Shown here: positions 1 to 5,746 of the stretch, piece after piece
How positions within the stretch are numbered: the first letter of the stretch is position 1
Layout: each line of letters begins with the position of its first letter
Assembly (NCBI GenBank): GCA_022827045.1
Contig: JAJDTQ010000153.1
Coordinates: forward strand, 1-9,814
Origin: Candidatus Binatia bacterium
GTDB taxonomy: Bacteria > Desulfobacterota_B > Binatia > UBA9968 > JAJDTQ01
Direction: 5' to 3'
DNA: 9,814 nt
The notes under the pieces: model-generated
What the model was told of the DNA's origin: nothing
Seen by the model: the letters and a program-made list of their open reading frames with translations, nothing else
Databases searched by the model: none
Made by a program: the position numbers and the translations under genes

Positions 1-247
1 CCGCCCTCACCGGCACTCGCATAGCGTGCCGGGCGCACCCGCGCCCGCCCTCTCATTGACGCCCCGCCCCGAGCGCTACGTGCCTCGGGACGGCACCGCT
101 CGCATGTGTAAAGATGATTCACCGGATTTTGATCGGTGCCCTCGCCACGACAGGAAGAGAACCCAAAACATTATGTTTATCAGTGCGTTAAGAGAACCTA
201 TCGGCTTCTCCTGGCACCCCGAAAAACACCCGGTAAGCAGGCGTCCC

Positions 248-277
248 GCCCTCGACTGCGAGGGCAAGATGCCCTCG
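248..277. repeat. Three-armed element able to form two alternative hairpins
   Basis: GCCCTCG occurs at 248-254 and again at 271-277, and its complement CGAGGGC lies between them at 259-265. The middle arm can pair with either flank (loops of 4 and 5 bases) but not both, which is the layout of an attenuator-like switch. No coding region follows closely enough to show what it would control. It may simply be part of the transcript-end structure of the minus-strand cluster. Confidence 0.35.
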
Positions 278-288
278 ATCCCAGACAC

Positions 289-303
289 TTCCCGCGACGG
301 GAA
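289..303 (-). terminator. Short hairpin after the last gene of the minus-strand cluster
   Basis: Arms TTCCCG (289-294) and CGGGAA (298-303) surround a CGA loop, about 57 bases past the stop of the last minus-strand gene. No T-run follows on the minus strand, so this is not a canonical intrinsic terminator. It could mark the transcript end or stabilise a 3' end. Confidence 0.25.
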
Positions 304-359
304 ACAAGCAGCCTCAGAAATGGGACGTACACCCCGCTGACTCGTGCCGCTTGCGTTTG

Positions 360-503
360 TCACCGATTCAGCAACGTGGGACCCGCCCGTCGCTCGGCTT
401 CCATCAGGTCGGTCGCTTCGAAGGCGTTGAGCACGAACAGCGCGATGACGGCGAATACCACCACCAGCACCAGCGGCAGTCCCACGCGAAGAAAGCGGTC
501 CAT
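360..503 (-). CDS. Small single-pass membrane protein (47 aa)
   Basis: An ATG at 503-501 opens a 47-residue frame that begins MDRFLRVG, has one strongly hydrophobic segment (about residues 8-27, rich in V, L and A) and ends in a charged tail with EATD, EAERR and a terminal NR. It starts 15 bases after the stop of the preceding minus-strand gene, so it is probably the last gene of that unit. The short basic N-terminus suggests the N-terminus stays in the cytoplasm with the acidic/basic tail outside. The Shine-Dalgarno sequence is weak. I do not recognise a family. Tiny membrane proteins like this are common as accessory subunits or assembly helpers in oxidase loci, but that role is inference from position only. 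Confidence 0.5.
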   Translation of the reverse strand: MDRFLRVGLPLVLVVVFAVIALFVLNAFEATDLMEAERRAGPTLLNR

Positions 504-518
504 GGCGGCGACCCGGGC

Positions 519-773
519 TCAGCCGTCGTTCTCGGACGAAACCCGCCGCGACGGACGACTGTTCCGCGACTCGTCCATCGGCTGCTTGCGCCACGCGAGG
601 ACGATCATCACCACGAACGGGATCAGGACCGCACCGAGAAACACGAAGTACAGCGTCCACGGCACCGTCAGGGGCATCTTGACGTAGACGTACGGATTGT
701 CCTGACACCACCCGGCGGCGGAGAACAGCACGAGCGGCAGCGCCGGCCACGGCACACCGGCCCAACGGGGCAT
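519..773 (-). CDS. Small membrane protein with signal-like N-terminus (84 aa)
   Basis: An ATG at 773 lies 2 bases after the TAG of the thioredoxin-like lipoprotein gene, implying translational coupling. The 84-residue product has a hydrophobic N-terminal stretch (about residues 8-22, ending AAGWCQ) that could be a signal peptide. A short loop DNPYVYVKMPLTVPW follows, then a strong transmembrane helix (about 40-62) and a basic, serine- and arginine-rich cytoplasmic tail. No catalytic or metal-binding motif is evident; the single Cys at 23 is not in a lipobox. I do not recognise the family. Its place between a thioredoxin-fold lipoprotein and another small membrane protein suggests an assembly or accessory role for the neighbouring oxidase, which is inference. 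Confidence 0.55.
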   Translation of the reverse strand: MPRWAGVPWPALPLVLFSAAGWCQDNPYVYVKMPLTVPWTLYFVFLGAVLIPFVVMIVLAWRKQPMDESRNSRPSRRVSSENDG

Positions 774-775
774 GA

Positions 776-1285
776 CTACGCCGCGTCCTTCAGCAGCCGC
801 TGCATCTCGTCCTCCAGAAGCCCTATCTCGGTCTGTCCCGGGAGGACCCTGCTGACCTTGCCGTCGGCGTCGACCAGGAAGGTCCAGGGCTCGCCGGTCA
901 CCCCCCATTCCACCCAGACCGCGTTGTCCTTGTACCCGTCGACGTGGATGAACGCGAACCGATCCCCGTGCATCTCCTGCATGATCTGGACCCGCACGAT
1001 CTGGTCCACGCACATCGTGCAGTGCTGCGGGGTACCGAACACGACCAGGAACGGCCTGCCCTGGTCGAGCAGCTCGGCGATCTCCCAGCGGTACAGGTCC
1101 ACCTTGGTGTCCATGGTGGACACCCGGTGCCACTCGGCCGGATTCGCCACAGTAAGGTTTCGGCTCCTGGGCACCGCGTGGCCGACACCGACCTTGGCGC
1201 GCAGGACGCCGGGCCCGGGCTCGTCGCCGCATCCGGCGAGGACAGCCCCGACGCCCAGGATCAGCATGAGCGGCGCCGCACGCAT
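776..1285 (-). CDS. Thioredoxin-fold lipoprotein (TlpA/SCO-like)
   Basis: With the ATG at 1285 the product is 169 residues and starts with a lipoprotein signal (MRAAP, then a hydrophobic run to LAGC, with Cys19 as lipidation site). The mature part has the thioredoxin pattern: a beta strand FLVVFGTP, the redox motif C89-T-M-C92, and later GEPWTFLVD with the cis-proline position at P133, followed by DADGKV. Such outward-facing proteins reduce disulfides or deliver copper during cytochrome c and CuB-site maturation, and that fits a location beside an oxidase locus. The frame stays open upstream: an ATG at 1405 has a better ribosome site (GAGGAG, 8 bases away) but would add 40 residues before the signal, so I prefer 1285. 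It overlaps nothing and is followed at once by the 84-residue gene. Confidence 0.8.
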   Translation of the reverse strand: MRAAPLMLILGVGAVLAGCGDEPGPGVLRAKVGVGHAVPRSRNLTVANPAEWHRVSTMDTKVDLYRWEIAELLDQGRPFLVVFGTPQHCTMCVDQIVRVQIMQEMHGDRFAFIHVDGYKDNAVWVEWGVTGEPWTFLVDADGKVSRVLPGQTEIGLLEDEMQRLLKDAA

Positions 1286-1291
1286 TGTTGA

Positions 1292-1364
1292 CGGGACTAG
1301 CCCGAAAATAGTCGGATCCGCGTCCGCAGCCGTGAATCGGTGAAACTTTCGGGCTAGACTCCCG
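1292..1364. repeat. Long interrupted inverted repeat between divergent genes
   Basis: The left arm at 1292-1307 (CGGGACTAGCCCGAAA) pairs with the right arm at 1347-1364, giving 11 perfect base pairs, a 2-base bulge (1358-1359) and 5 more pairs, with a 39-base loop. Each arm carries GGGCTAG or its complement. It sits in the gap between the thioredoxin-like lipoprotein gene (minus) and the 43-residue peptide gene (plus), so it could be a pair of operator sites or an RNA structure in the lipoprotein leader. Neither arm is followed by a T-run, so a terminator is less likely. Confidence 0.6.
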
Positions 1365-1438
1365 GTCGGGTTGCTTGCGCGAACGAACCATCGAAGGAAC
1401 CGCATCAGAGAAACTCCTCGCCCGAGAAGGAACGACCA

Positions 1439-1570
1439 ATGGAAACCGTCAGCTTCGGGATCAAGATCGCTCTGATCATCTTCGGCCTCGGCGGCGTGGT
1501 CGCACTGGCGATCGTGCCCTGGGCGTGCATCGGTACCGGACTCTACGACAAGGACAAGAAATATCAATAA
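1439..1570 (+). CDS. Plus-strand small membrane peptide (43 aa)
   Basis: This is the only plus-strand gene I support in the window. An ATG at 1439 follows AGAAGG at a spacing of 8 bases. The frame gives a 43-residue peptide starting METVSFGIK, with one transmembrane segment (about residues 8-32, rich in I, L, G, V and A, ending in PWACIGTG) and a charged tail LYDKDKKYQ. The layout of a hydrophobic helix followed by a lysine/aspartate tail is typical of real small membrane proteins. The start lies 153 bases from the lipoprotein start at 1285, and it converges with the cytochrome gene ending at 1641. I do not recognise a family. It could be a small oxidase subunit or a regulator, and the single Cys (34) has no obvious role. 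Confidence 0.5.
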   Translation: METVSFGIKIALIIFGLGGVVALAIVPWACIGTGLYDKDKKYQ

Positions 1571-1580
1571 GCGTCAGTCT

Positions 1581-1606
1581 CCGGCGCCAGGGTCATTGCG
1601 CGCCGG
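1581..1606. terminator. GC hairpin between convergent genes
   Basis: CCGGCGC (1581-1587) and GCGCCGG (1600-1606) form a 7-bp stem with a 12-base loop, 10 bases past the stop of the plus-strand peptide and before the end of the minus-strand cytochrome gene at 1641. The position suits a bidirectional transcript end, but no T-run is present on either side. Confidence 0.25.
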
Positions 1607-1640
1607 CTGAATTGCAGGCGGATTGGCGCAGGCTGCCGGA

Positions 1641-2126
1641 TCATCGATGTCCGTCCCCGTCCGGTAGCTCAAGGTGTCCCTGATTCTTGGCTTTCGGCCG
1701 GGAACGCGGCGGCTCCACGATTCGGCCGTCCTCGTCGAGCTCACGTAGCGCTTCGAGATAGGTCGCCAAAGCCTCCAGCTCGCCCTCTTCCAGATGATCG
1801 TAGGCGGGCATCCGCAGCCGCCAGGTCCTGTCGCCCACCCCCGCACGCGGCGACCGCAGGTATTGCTTCAGCCAGGGAACGTCCCGGCGGCTGCCCACGC
1901 CATCAAGGGCCGGTCCGAAACTCGTTCCGTTGCCGAACAGCTCGTGGCACGACAGGCAGCCCTCGCGCCTGAAGATCATCTCGCCGGGCCTCGTCGATGC
2001 CGACTCGCCGTACACGAAGCGCACCGGCGGCGGTTTGAGCCAGATCAGCGCGCCGACGAGCACGGCGTAGACGACGATGACCACGGTGGCAATCACGACC
2101 ACCCACTCCGCCGTCCGAAACTTCAC
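1641..2126 (-). CDS. Membrane-anchored monohaem cytochrome c (161 aa)
   Basis: I chose the GTG at 2126 because GGAG stands 7 bases before it and it puts a membrane anchor (residues about 8-30) right after a short basic N-terminus. A GTG at 2183 would add 19 residues with a poorer ribosome site. The haem motif is C57-L-S-C-H61 within a typical IFRREGC start, and the distal ligand is Met106 in RLRMPAY, followed by the class I cytochrome C-terminal helix (LEEGELEALATYLEAL). The C-terminal 30 residues are charged, proline-rich and probably disordered. Haem position and flanking sequence (IFRREGC.SCH, PALDG.GSRR) match the cytochrome at 2447-2902, so the two are probably paralogues. Expected role: a periplasm-facing, membrane-tethered electron carrier to the oxidase. 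Confidence 0.88.
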   Translation of the reverse strand: MKFRTAEWVVVIATVVIVVYAVLVGALIWLKPPPVRFVYGESASTRPGEMIFRREGCLSCHELFGNGTSFGPALDGVGSRRDVPWLKQYLRSPRAGVGDRTWRLRMPAYDHLEEGELEALATYLEALRELDEDGRIVEPPRSRPKAKNQGHLELPDGDGHR

Positions 2127-2265
2127 CCGCGGGCTCCGAATGCGCGAGAGCGCACCGCCACGGGGCAAGCCCCCATGCTTCACGAACTCGCGGCTGCGAA
2201 CGCGGACCCGGGTGCCACCGGCTCATCCATGCCGTCGCTTGGTTCGCCGGCACCGTCACCCCCGG

Positions 2266-2427
2266 TCACGCATCGTATCGGTCGTCGTCTCCCGGGGTGA
2301 AGATCTGGTCCTTGATGTCCTCGTTGAACTGGTTGTGCTGCCAGGCCCAGAAGATCGCCACGACTATTGCGACCAGCATCACGAGCCCGGTCCCCGCCCA
2401 GATGTATGGAATGAGTACTTCGGCCAT
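2266..2427 (-). CDS. FixS/CcoS-like small membrane protein (53 aa)
   Basis: An ATG at 2427 opens a 53-residue frame ending TGA at 2266, in the gap between two cytochrome genes and 19 bases after the upstream stop. The product has one transmembrane helix (about residues 5-28) followed by FWAWQHNQFNED and an acidic end with DDD. This matches the hallmark of CcoS/FixS: a single helix, then FFWA....QFDD and a D-rich tail. CcoS helps insert cofactors into cbb3 oxidases, usually beside the copper ATPase CcoI, which is not in this window. A CcoQ-like structural role is the alternative. The family match is from remembered motifs, so I give no firm symbol. Confidence 0.65.
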   Translation of the reverse strand: MAEVLIPYIWAGTGLVMLVAIVVAIFWAWQHNQFNEDIKDQIFTPGDDDRYDA

Positions 2428-2446
2428 GCGTTGCACTCCCGATCAG

Positions 2447-2902
2447 TCAGCCGCCGTCCTTCACCATCGCCTCCGGTGGAGGCCGCGGATGGTTCGGCGA
2501 GCCGGGGTTCGCCCTCAGGCCGGCGAGAAAGGCGACCACCAGCTCGCGTTCTCGTTCGTCGAGCAGACGAAGGTCCGGACCCAGGCTACCATCGTGGGCG
2601 GTGCCCGGCACGAGCGAGGCCGGATCCTGGAAATAGGCTGCGAGCCACTCCTTCGTCCGGCGGGTTCCCTCCCCGTCGAGCACCGGTGCGACGCCGATTT
2701 CCCCGACTCCCAGCGCCCGATGGCAACTGTTGCAGCCCATGCTCCGATACACCGCGTGCCCCTGGAGACCGTCCTCCGTCCACACGTAGAAGTCGCGCGG
2801 CTTGGCCGGCTCGGTGGCGGTGAACTGGCGCACTCCCTTGGCCACCGCCGCCACCGCGATCAGCACCGCAAACCCGAACATCAGCTTCTCGCCCAGCTTC
2901 AT
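2447..2902 (-). CDS. Membrane-anchored monohaem cytochrome c lacking the usual distal Met (151 aa)
   Basis: The product has an N-terminal anchor (residues about 6-22) and one haem motif, C57-N-S-C-H61, in a class I cytochrome fold with PVLDGEGTRR and a C-terminal helix LDERERELVVAFLAGLR. It lines up with the cytochrome at 1641-2126, with the haem at exactly the same residue number. The methionine expected before that helix is absent: where the paralogue has RLRMPAY, this protein has the stretch VPGTAHDGSLGPDLRLL. The only other methionines are 1, 8, 55 and 146. His103 is the nearest candidate ligand, so the haem may be bis-His or five-coordinate. It starts 27 bases after the stop of the 68-residue gene. 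The Shine-Dalgarno is weak. The role is presumably electron transfer within the oxidase complex. Confidence 0.85.
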   Translation of the reverse strand: MKLGEKLMFGFAVLIAVAAVAKGVRQFTATEPAKPRDFYVWTEDGLQGHAVYRSMGCNSCHRALGVGEIGVAPVLDGEGTRRTKEWLAAYFQDPASLVPGTAHDGSLGPDLRLLDERERELVVAFLAGLRANPGSPNHPRPPPEAMVKDGG

Positions 2903-2929
2903 GCGTTCATTCGCGCGTGACCGCGACTC

Positions 2930-3136
2930 TCAGAACACGACCTGGAAAAGCAGCTCCACGGCTGCGTAGACCACCACCAGCAGGATGCCCACCACACTCA
3001 CCGCGAGGATGATCCGCTCGCCCCGCTTGAGGTCCGCCAGGGGTCCGGTGACGAAGCGGGACATCACCACGTAGACGATGACCGCCATCAGTATCAGCGC
3101 GAATATCAGCGCCGAGATGGTCTGCGTCAGCTCCAC
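2930..3136 (-). CDS. Two-helix small membrane protein (68 aa)
   Basis: A GTG at 3136 opens a 68-residue frame, 9 bases after the stop of the CcoP-N-like gene. Helix 1 (about 7-26) and helix 2 (about 43-64) are very hydrophobic and joined by a basic loop, VTGPLADLKRGER. Two short N-terminal residues and a very short C-terminus suggest that both ends face the periplasm and the basic loop lies in the cytoplasm (positive-inside rule). No conserved metal ligand is present: there are no His or Cys residues. I do not recognise the family. Tight packing between oxidase subunit genes suggests a structural subunit, perhaps in the place of CcoQ. Confidence 0.65.
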   Translation of the reverse strand: MELTQTISALIFALILMAVIVYVVMSRFVTGPLADLKRGERIILAVSVVGILLVVVYAAVELLFQVVF

Positions 3137-3145
3137 TGCGGCGGG

Positions 3146-3520
3146 TCAGTCCCCGGTGTCCTCCTCTTCTCGTCTGCGCTCTTCCGCCTTGCGCACGTTG
3201 ATAGTCCACACCACGGCCGCGATACCGCACAGGATGACGATGATCTGCAGCGCGACCATGTAGTAGCCCCAGTCCCACCAGGGCTGCGCGCCCGTCGCGC
3301 TGTAGAACGTGGTGGTCACCGAGTCGTAGCGCTGGCCGAAGCCCGCCCAGGGCATGGTCCACAGGAAGGCCTGGAAGATCGTCACCGCGACGATCATGAT
3401 GAGCCACCAGGGGATCTTGCCGTTGCCCTCCCTGATGCCATCGTACTCCTCGTCGGAGAAGCGTCCGAAGACCTCCCCCTTGTCCTCGAGCTCGTCGTAT
3501 TCGAATTCTCGTTCGTCCAT
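3146..3520 (-). CDS. CcoP N-terminal-domain-like oxidase subunit, no haem (124 aa)
   Basis: The acidic N-terminus leads into EEYDGIREGNGKIPWWL and a transmembrane helix (about 36-57) ending in PWAGFG. This is the signature of the membrane anchor of CcoP (YDGI.E..NP.P.WW), the dihaem subunit of cbb3 oxidases. A second helix lies at about 88-109, followed by a charged tail RKAEERRREEED. Canonical CcoP continues with two CxxCH domains; none is present here, so the anchor exists as a separate protein and the cytochrome function is apparently supplied by separate genes on either side. The ATG at 3520 has GAGGA about 8 bases upstream. The gene sits 24 bases after the CcoO-like gene, the usual relative place of CcoP. 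Confidence 0.72.
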   Translation of the reverse strand: MDEREFEYDELEDKGEVFGRFSDEEYDGIREGNGKIPWWLIMIVAVTIFQAFLWTMPWAGFGQRYDSVTTTFYSATGAQPWWDWGYYMVALQIIVILCGIAAVVWTINVRKAEERRREEEDTGD

Positions 3521-3544
3521 CGCTACGGTCCTCGGGACGGCGCC

Positions 3545-4066
3545 TCAGCGCAGGCTCTCCAGAAACGCGATGATCGCGTCGAGCTCCTCGTCGGTCAGGT
3601 GCTCGAACGCGGGCATGATGGAGCCGGGGGTGACCGCACGCGGGTTGCGGTGGTGCACGTAGTGCCACGCCTTCACCCGGTTGCGGCTCGCGATGTGCAG
3701 GAGGTCGGGCGCCTTGCGGTCGGATCCGAACAGGCTCGGCGACTCGCCCTGGACGTCGCCGGCGAGCGGCGGCTCCCCGAAGTAGGCCCAGTCCTGGGTC
3801 TGCTCCGGAAGCAGGGTGTGGCACCACCAGCAACCCTCGCGGATGAAGATGACCTTGCCCTTGCCGGCGAGCGTCGGTGCGTGGTCGCCGGTCATCCAGG
3901 GGTCGTTGAACGACCATCCCGAGTGCCCCCAGATCTTCACCTTCTCCTTCGCGAGCTCCGTGGGCGGAATCTGGCTCATGTAGGTCGAGCCTCCGACGAT
4001 GGTGATGGCGACGGAGGCGAAGATGACGATCACCAGCAGGCAGCAGCCGATCACGTACTTGGGCAT
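3545..4066 (-). CDS. CcoO-like monohaem cytochrome c oxidase subunit (173 aa)
   Basis: The N-terminal anchor (residues about 5-25) precedes a periplasmic domain with a haem site, C79-W-W-C-H83, in the context VIFIREGCWWCH, and a distal Met151 in TPGSIMPAF. CcoO/FixO proteins have the same two landmarks (YIREGC..CH and PRAVVPGSIMP) plus a WH..H..NPR segment, seen here as WHYVHHRNPRAVTPGSIMP. It follows the catalytic subunit gene by 17 bases, as in ccoNO, and has a good ribosome site (GAGAGG). At 173 residues it is shorter than typical CcoO (about 200). It should take electrons from soluble or tethered cytochromes and pass them to the low-spin haem b of the catalytic subunit. The WW between the haem cysteines is unusual. 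Confidence 0.9.
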   Translation of the reverse strand: MPKYVIGCCLLVIVIFASVAITIVGGSTYMSQIPPTELAKEKVKIWGHSGWSFNDPWMTGDHAPTLAGKGKVIFIREGCWWCHTLLPEQTQDWAYFGEPPLAGDVQGESPSLFGSDRKAPDLLHIASRNRVKAWHYVHHRNPRAVTPGSIMPAFEHLTDEELDAIIAFLESLR

Positions 4067-4083
4067 GTCAGGTCACCTCTCGC

Positions 4084-5493
4084 TCACGCCGCCGCCGGGG
4101 CCGGCGCAGGGGTCGCCGTCTCGGGCACGATCTTCTTGCCGTACTTCGCCGTCATCCACATGTTGTAGAGGAAGATCGGCTGCGAGAAGATGATGAGCGA
4201 TCCGAAGAGCACCCGGCCGACCATGTACGGATGGGTCGCGATCACCGACTGGATGTAGGGGATCTCGTACACCTTGGCCGCCCCCTGCACCAGACCCGCC
4301 GCGGTCAGCACCGCCCAGAAGCCCAGGAAGCCGATCGACATCATCCAGAAGTGAAGCCGCGCCAGCTTCTCGCTGTAGAGCTCGCGCTTGAGCAGCTTCG
4401 GCAGGCCGTAGTAGATGGCCCCGATCTCGATGAACGTCGAGAATCCCAGCAGGGCCAGGTGCGCGTGCGCCACGATCCAGTGGGTGCCATGGATGTACCA
4501 GTTGAGCGCCCTCGTCTGCTGGAACGCCCCCTGGATGTTCAACGGAATCGCGAAGAGCACGCCGGTCAGGGCCCACTGCAGCGGGATGCTGCGGGTGAAC
4601 ATCCACCACTTGTCCTTCATGGTCATCAGCATGTTCACCACGAAGGCGAGCGCCGGGATCATGATCAGCACCCCCGACACCGAGGCGAACGACTTGAGCC
4701 ACTCCGGAATGGGCGCGCCCATCAGGTGGTGCGCGCCGGGTGTCGAGTAGAAGGCTGCGATCGACCAGAAGTGCAGATGGCCTATCTTGTGACTGTACAG
4801 CGTGTTCCCGGAGACCTTGGGGATGATGTAGTACGCGATGGCGGCCGACACCGGCGTGATCCACAGGCCGAGGATGTTGTGCGCGTGCCACCAGGTCATG
4901 TAGGCCTCGCTCAGGCCCGTGACCGGGAAGAAGTCGGGAACCGCCCCGATGAAGTAGGAGAGCAGAATGAACAGGAGCGCCGCCCCGAAGAACCAGAGCG
5001 TCACGTACAGACCCTGGGCCTTGCGCCGGAACATGGTCATCCAGATGTTGATGGCCAGCGGCAGGAACACGAACAGCAGGATGAAGGCGTCGAGCGGCCA
5101 GATCAGGTCCTGGTACTCGCGGCCGGTGGTCATCCCGTTGATGAGGGTGAAGAACACGAAGACCATCCCGACGTTCCAGGCCCAGCAGTTCCACACCCCG
5201 AGCTTCTCGCTCCACAGCCGGGTCTTGCACAGCGCCGGCGTCATGTAGCACATGGCCCCGGCGAAGGCCATGGAGATCCAGCCGAAGATCACGAAGTGCA
5301 CGTGCACCGGGCGAATGCGTCCGAAGTGCAGCCACGGAATGTCGTTGGGGAAGATGTCGGGCCAGGCCAGGCGCATCGACGTTGCGAGCGCCAGGAACAC
5401 CCCGATGTTCAGCATCACGATGGACGAGAAGAAGAAGTGCTTGGCGGCCGTCCCTTCCGTGTAGTCGTTCTCGGTGAAGTATCTCTCAACCAT
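4084..5493 (-). CDS. C-family (cbb3-like) haem-copper oxidase catalytic subunit
   Basis: This 469-residue, roughly 12-helix protein aligns with CcoN almost residue for residue. Low-spin haem b ligands are H64 (RPVHVHF, helix II) and H345; haem b3 is bound by H343 (both in AHAHLALLG). CuB ligands are H205 (WWHAHN), H255 and H256 (PGAHHL). Y249, six residues before H255, matches the cross-linked helix VII tyrosine of cbb3 enzymes. GREYQDLIWPLD (125-135) matches the Ca-binding GKEYAELEWPID segment with E126 and D129. NO reductases carry a Glu four residues after the helix VI His (HxxxE); here that position is not Glu, so oxygen reduction is the likelier reaction. One departure is Q321, which replaces the Glu conserved in CcoN (E323, Pseudomonas stutzeri numbering). 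The C-terminus is an Ala/Pro tail. The ATG at 5493 has a strong GGAGG. Confidence 0.93.
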   Translation of the reverse strand: MVERYFTENDYTEGTAAKHFFFSSIVMLNIGVFLALATSMRLAWPDIFPNDIPWLHFGRIRPVHVHFVIFGWISMAFAGAMCYMTPALCKTRLWSEKLGVWNCWAWNVGMVFVFFTLINGMTTGREYQDLIWPLDAFILLFVFLPLAINIWMTMFRRKAQGLYVTLWFFGAALLFILLSYFIGAVPDFFPVTGLSEAYMTWWHAHNILGLWITPVSAAIAYYIIPKVSGNTLYSHKIGHLHFWSIAAFYSTPGAHHLMGAPIPEWLKSFASVSGVLIMIPALAFVVNMLMTMKDKWWMFTRSIPLQWALTGVLFAIPLNIQGAFQQTRALNWYIHGTHWIVAHAHLALLGFSTFIEIGAIYYGLPKLLKRELYSEKLARLHFWMMSIGFLGFWAVLTAAGLVQGAAKVYEIPYIQSVIATHPYMVGRVLFGSLIIFSQPIFLYNMWMTAKYGKKIVPETATPAPAPAAA

Positions 5494-5526
5494 GTCCCAC
5501 CTCCATCGGGGACGCCGGGCCCGGCG

Positions 5527-5745
5527 CTACTTGCCCTGACGCACCATGACGGAATTCATGAACCAGAAGCTCAGGGCCGACAGCACCCCGGTCACGAGCG
5601 TGATGACGAACCCCCACCACAGCAGCCCCGTCCAGTCGTCGTGGCTGCGCATGCCGATGAGGGGAAGAAACGCGAGCTGAAACACGGTTCCGATGCCGAT
5701 GCCGACCATGAAGCCGCTGTAGAGGATGTTGATCAGTCGGTGCAT
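5527..5745 (-). CDS. Two-helix small membrane protein (72 aa)
   Basis: An ATG at 5745 begins 1 base after the stop of the 188-residue gene, with GGAG 7 bases before it, so the two are surely co-translated. The product has two hydrophobic helices (about 8-31 and 41-64), a polar loop MRSHDDWTG between them, and a short basic end VRQGK. There is one internal His (35) in the loop and no Cys. I do not recognise a family. Because it lies between the partial catalytic-subunit paralogue and the true catalytic subunit, it may partner the 188-residue protein, the two together supplying six extra helices. That pairing is inference from gene order only. Confidence 0.7.
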   Translation of the reverse strand: MHRLINILYSGFMVGIGIGTVFQLAFLPLIGMRSHDDWTGLLWWGFVITLVTGVLSALSFWFMNSVMVRQGK

Positions 5746-5746
5746 G

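Larger units (their letters stand above)
1..359. other. Gene-free stretch with hairpins downstream of the minus-strand cluster
   Basis: I find no convincing gene here. Open frames exist on both strands but are arginine-, proline- and serine-rich, have no recognisable motif and lack a good ribosome binding site. Visible structure includes a 7-bp hairpin (arms 10-16 and 26-32), an AT-richer patch around 100-210 that contains a 13-base palindrome at 166-178, a pair of mutually exclusive hairpins at 248-277 and a 6-bp hairpin at 289-303. Because the minus-strand genes end at 360, this is most likely the 3' end of their transcript plus the boundary to the next unit. Confidence 0.5.

Noticed and set aside
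136..141. Half of an FNR/ANR box (TTGAT) in the left gene-free part
   Set aside because: The matching ATCAA half at the right spacing is absent, so an oxygen-responsive site is not supported. I saw no complete FNR box in the intergenic gaps either.
76..765. A 229-codon minus-strand frame covering the left end
   Set aside because: It overlaps the two small membrane protein genes, is arginine-rich and without motif, and would leave a long unexplained tail; I see no reason to prefer it.
1903..2259. A 118-codon minus-strand frame between the FixS-like and cytochrome genes
   Set aside because: It mostly overlaps the cytochrome gene in another frame and is an Arg-rich product without motif. The gap 2127-2265 itself holds no gene I can support.
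2907..3917. A 336-codon minus-strand frame across three genes
   Set aside because: It is another frame of the CcoO-like, CcoP-N-like and 68-residue genes, rich in Arg and Gly, and lacks motifs; the three overlapped genes have family signatures or clear helices.
4084..5493. Reading the catalytic subunit as an NO reductase
   Set aside because: The helix VI segment WWHAHNILG lacks the Glu that helps bind the non-haem iron in NorB, and the cbb3-type helix VII tyrosine is present at the right spacing. Oxygen reduction is favoured, though activity with NO is not excluded.
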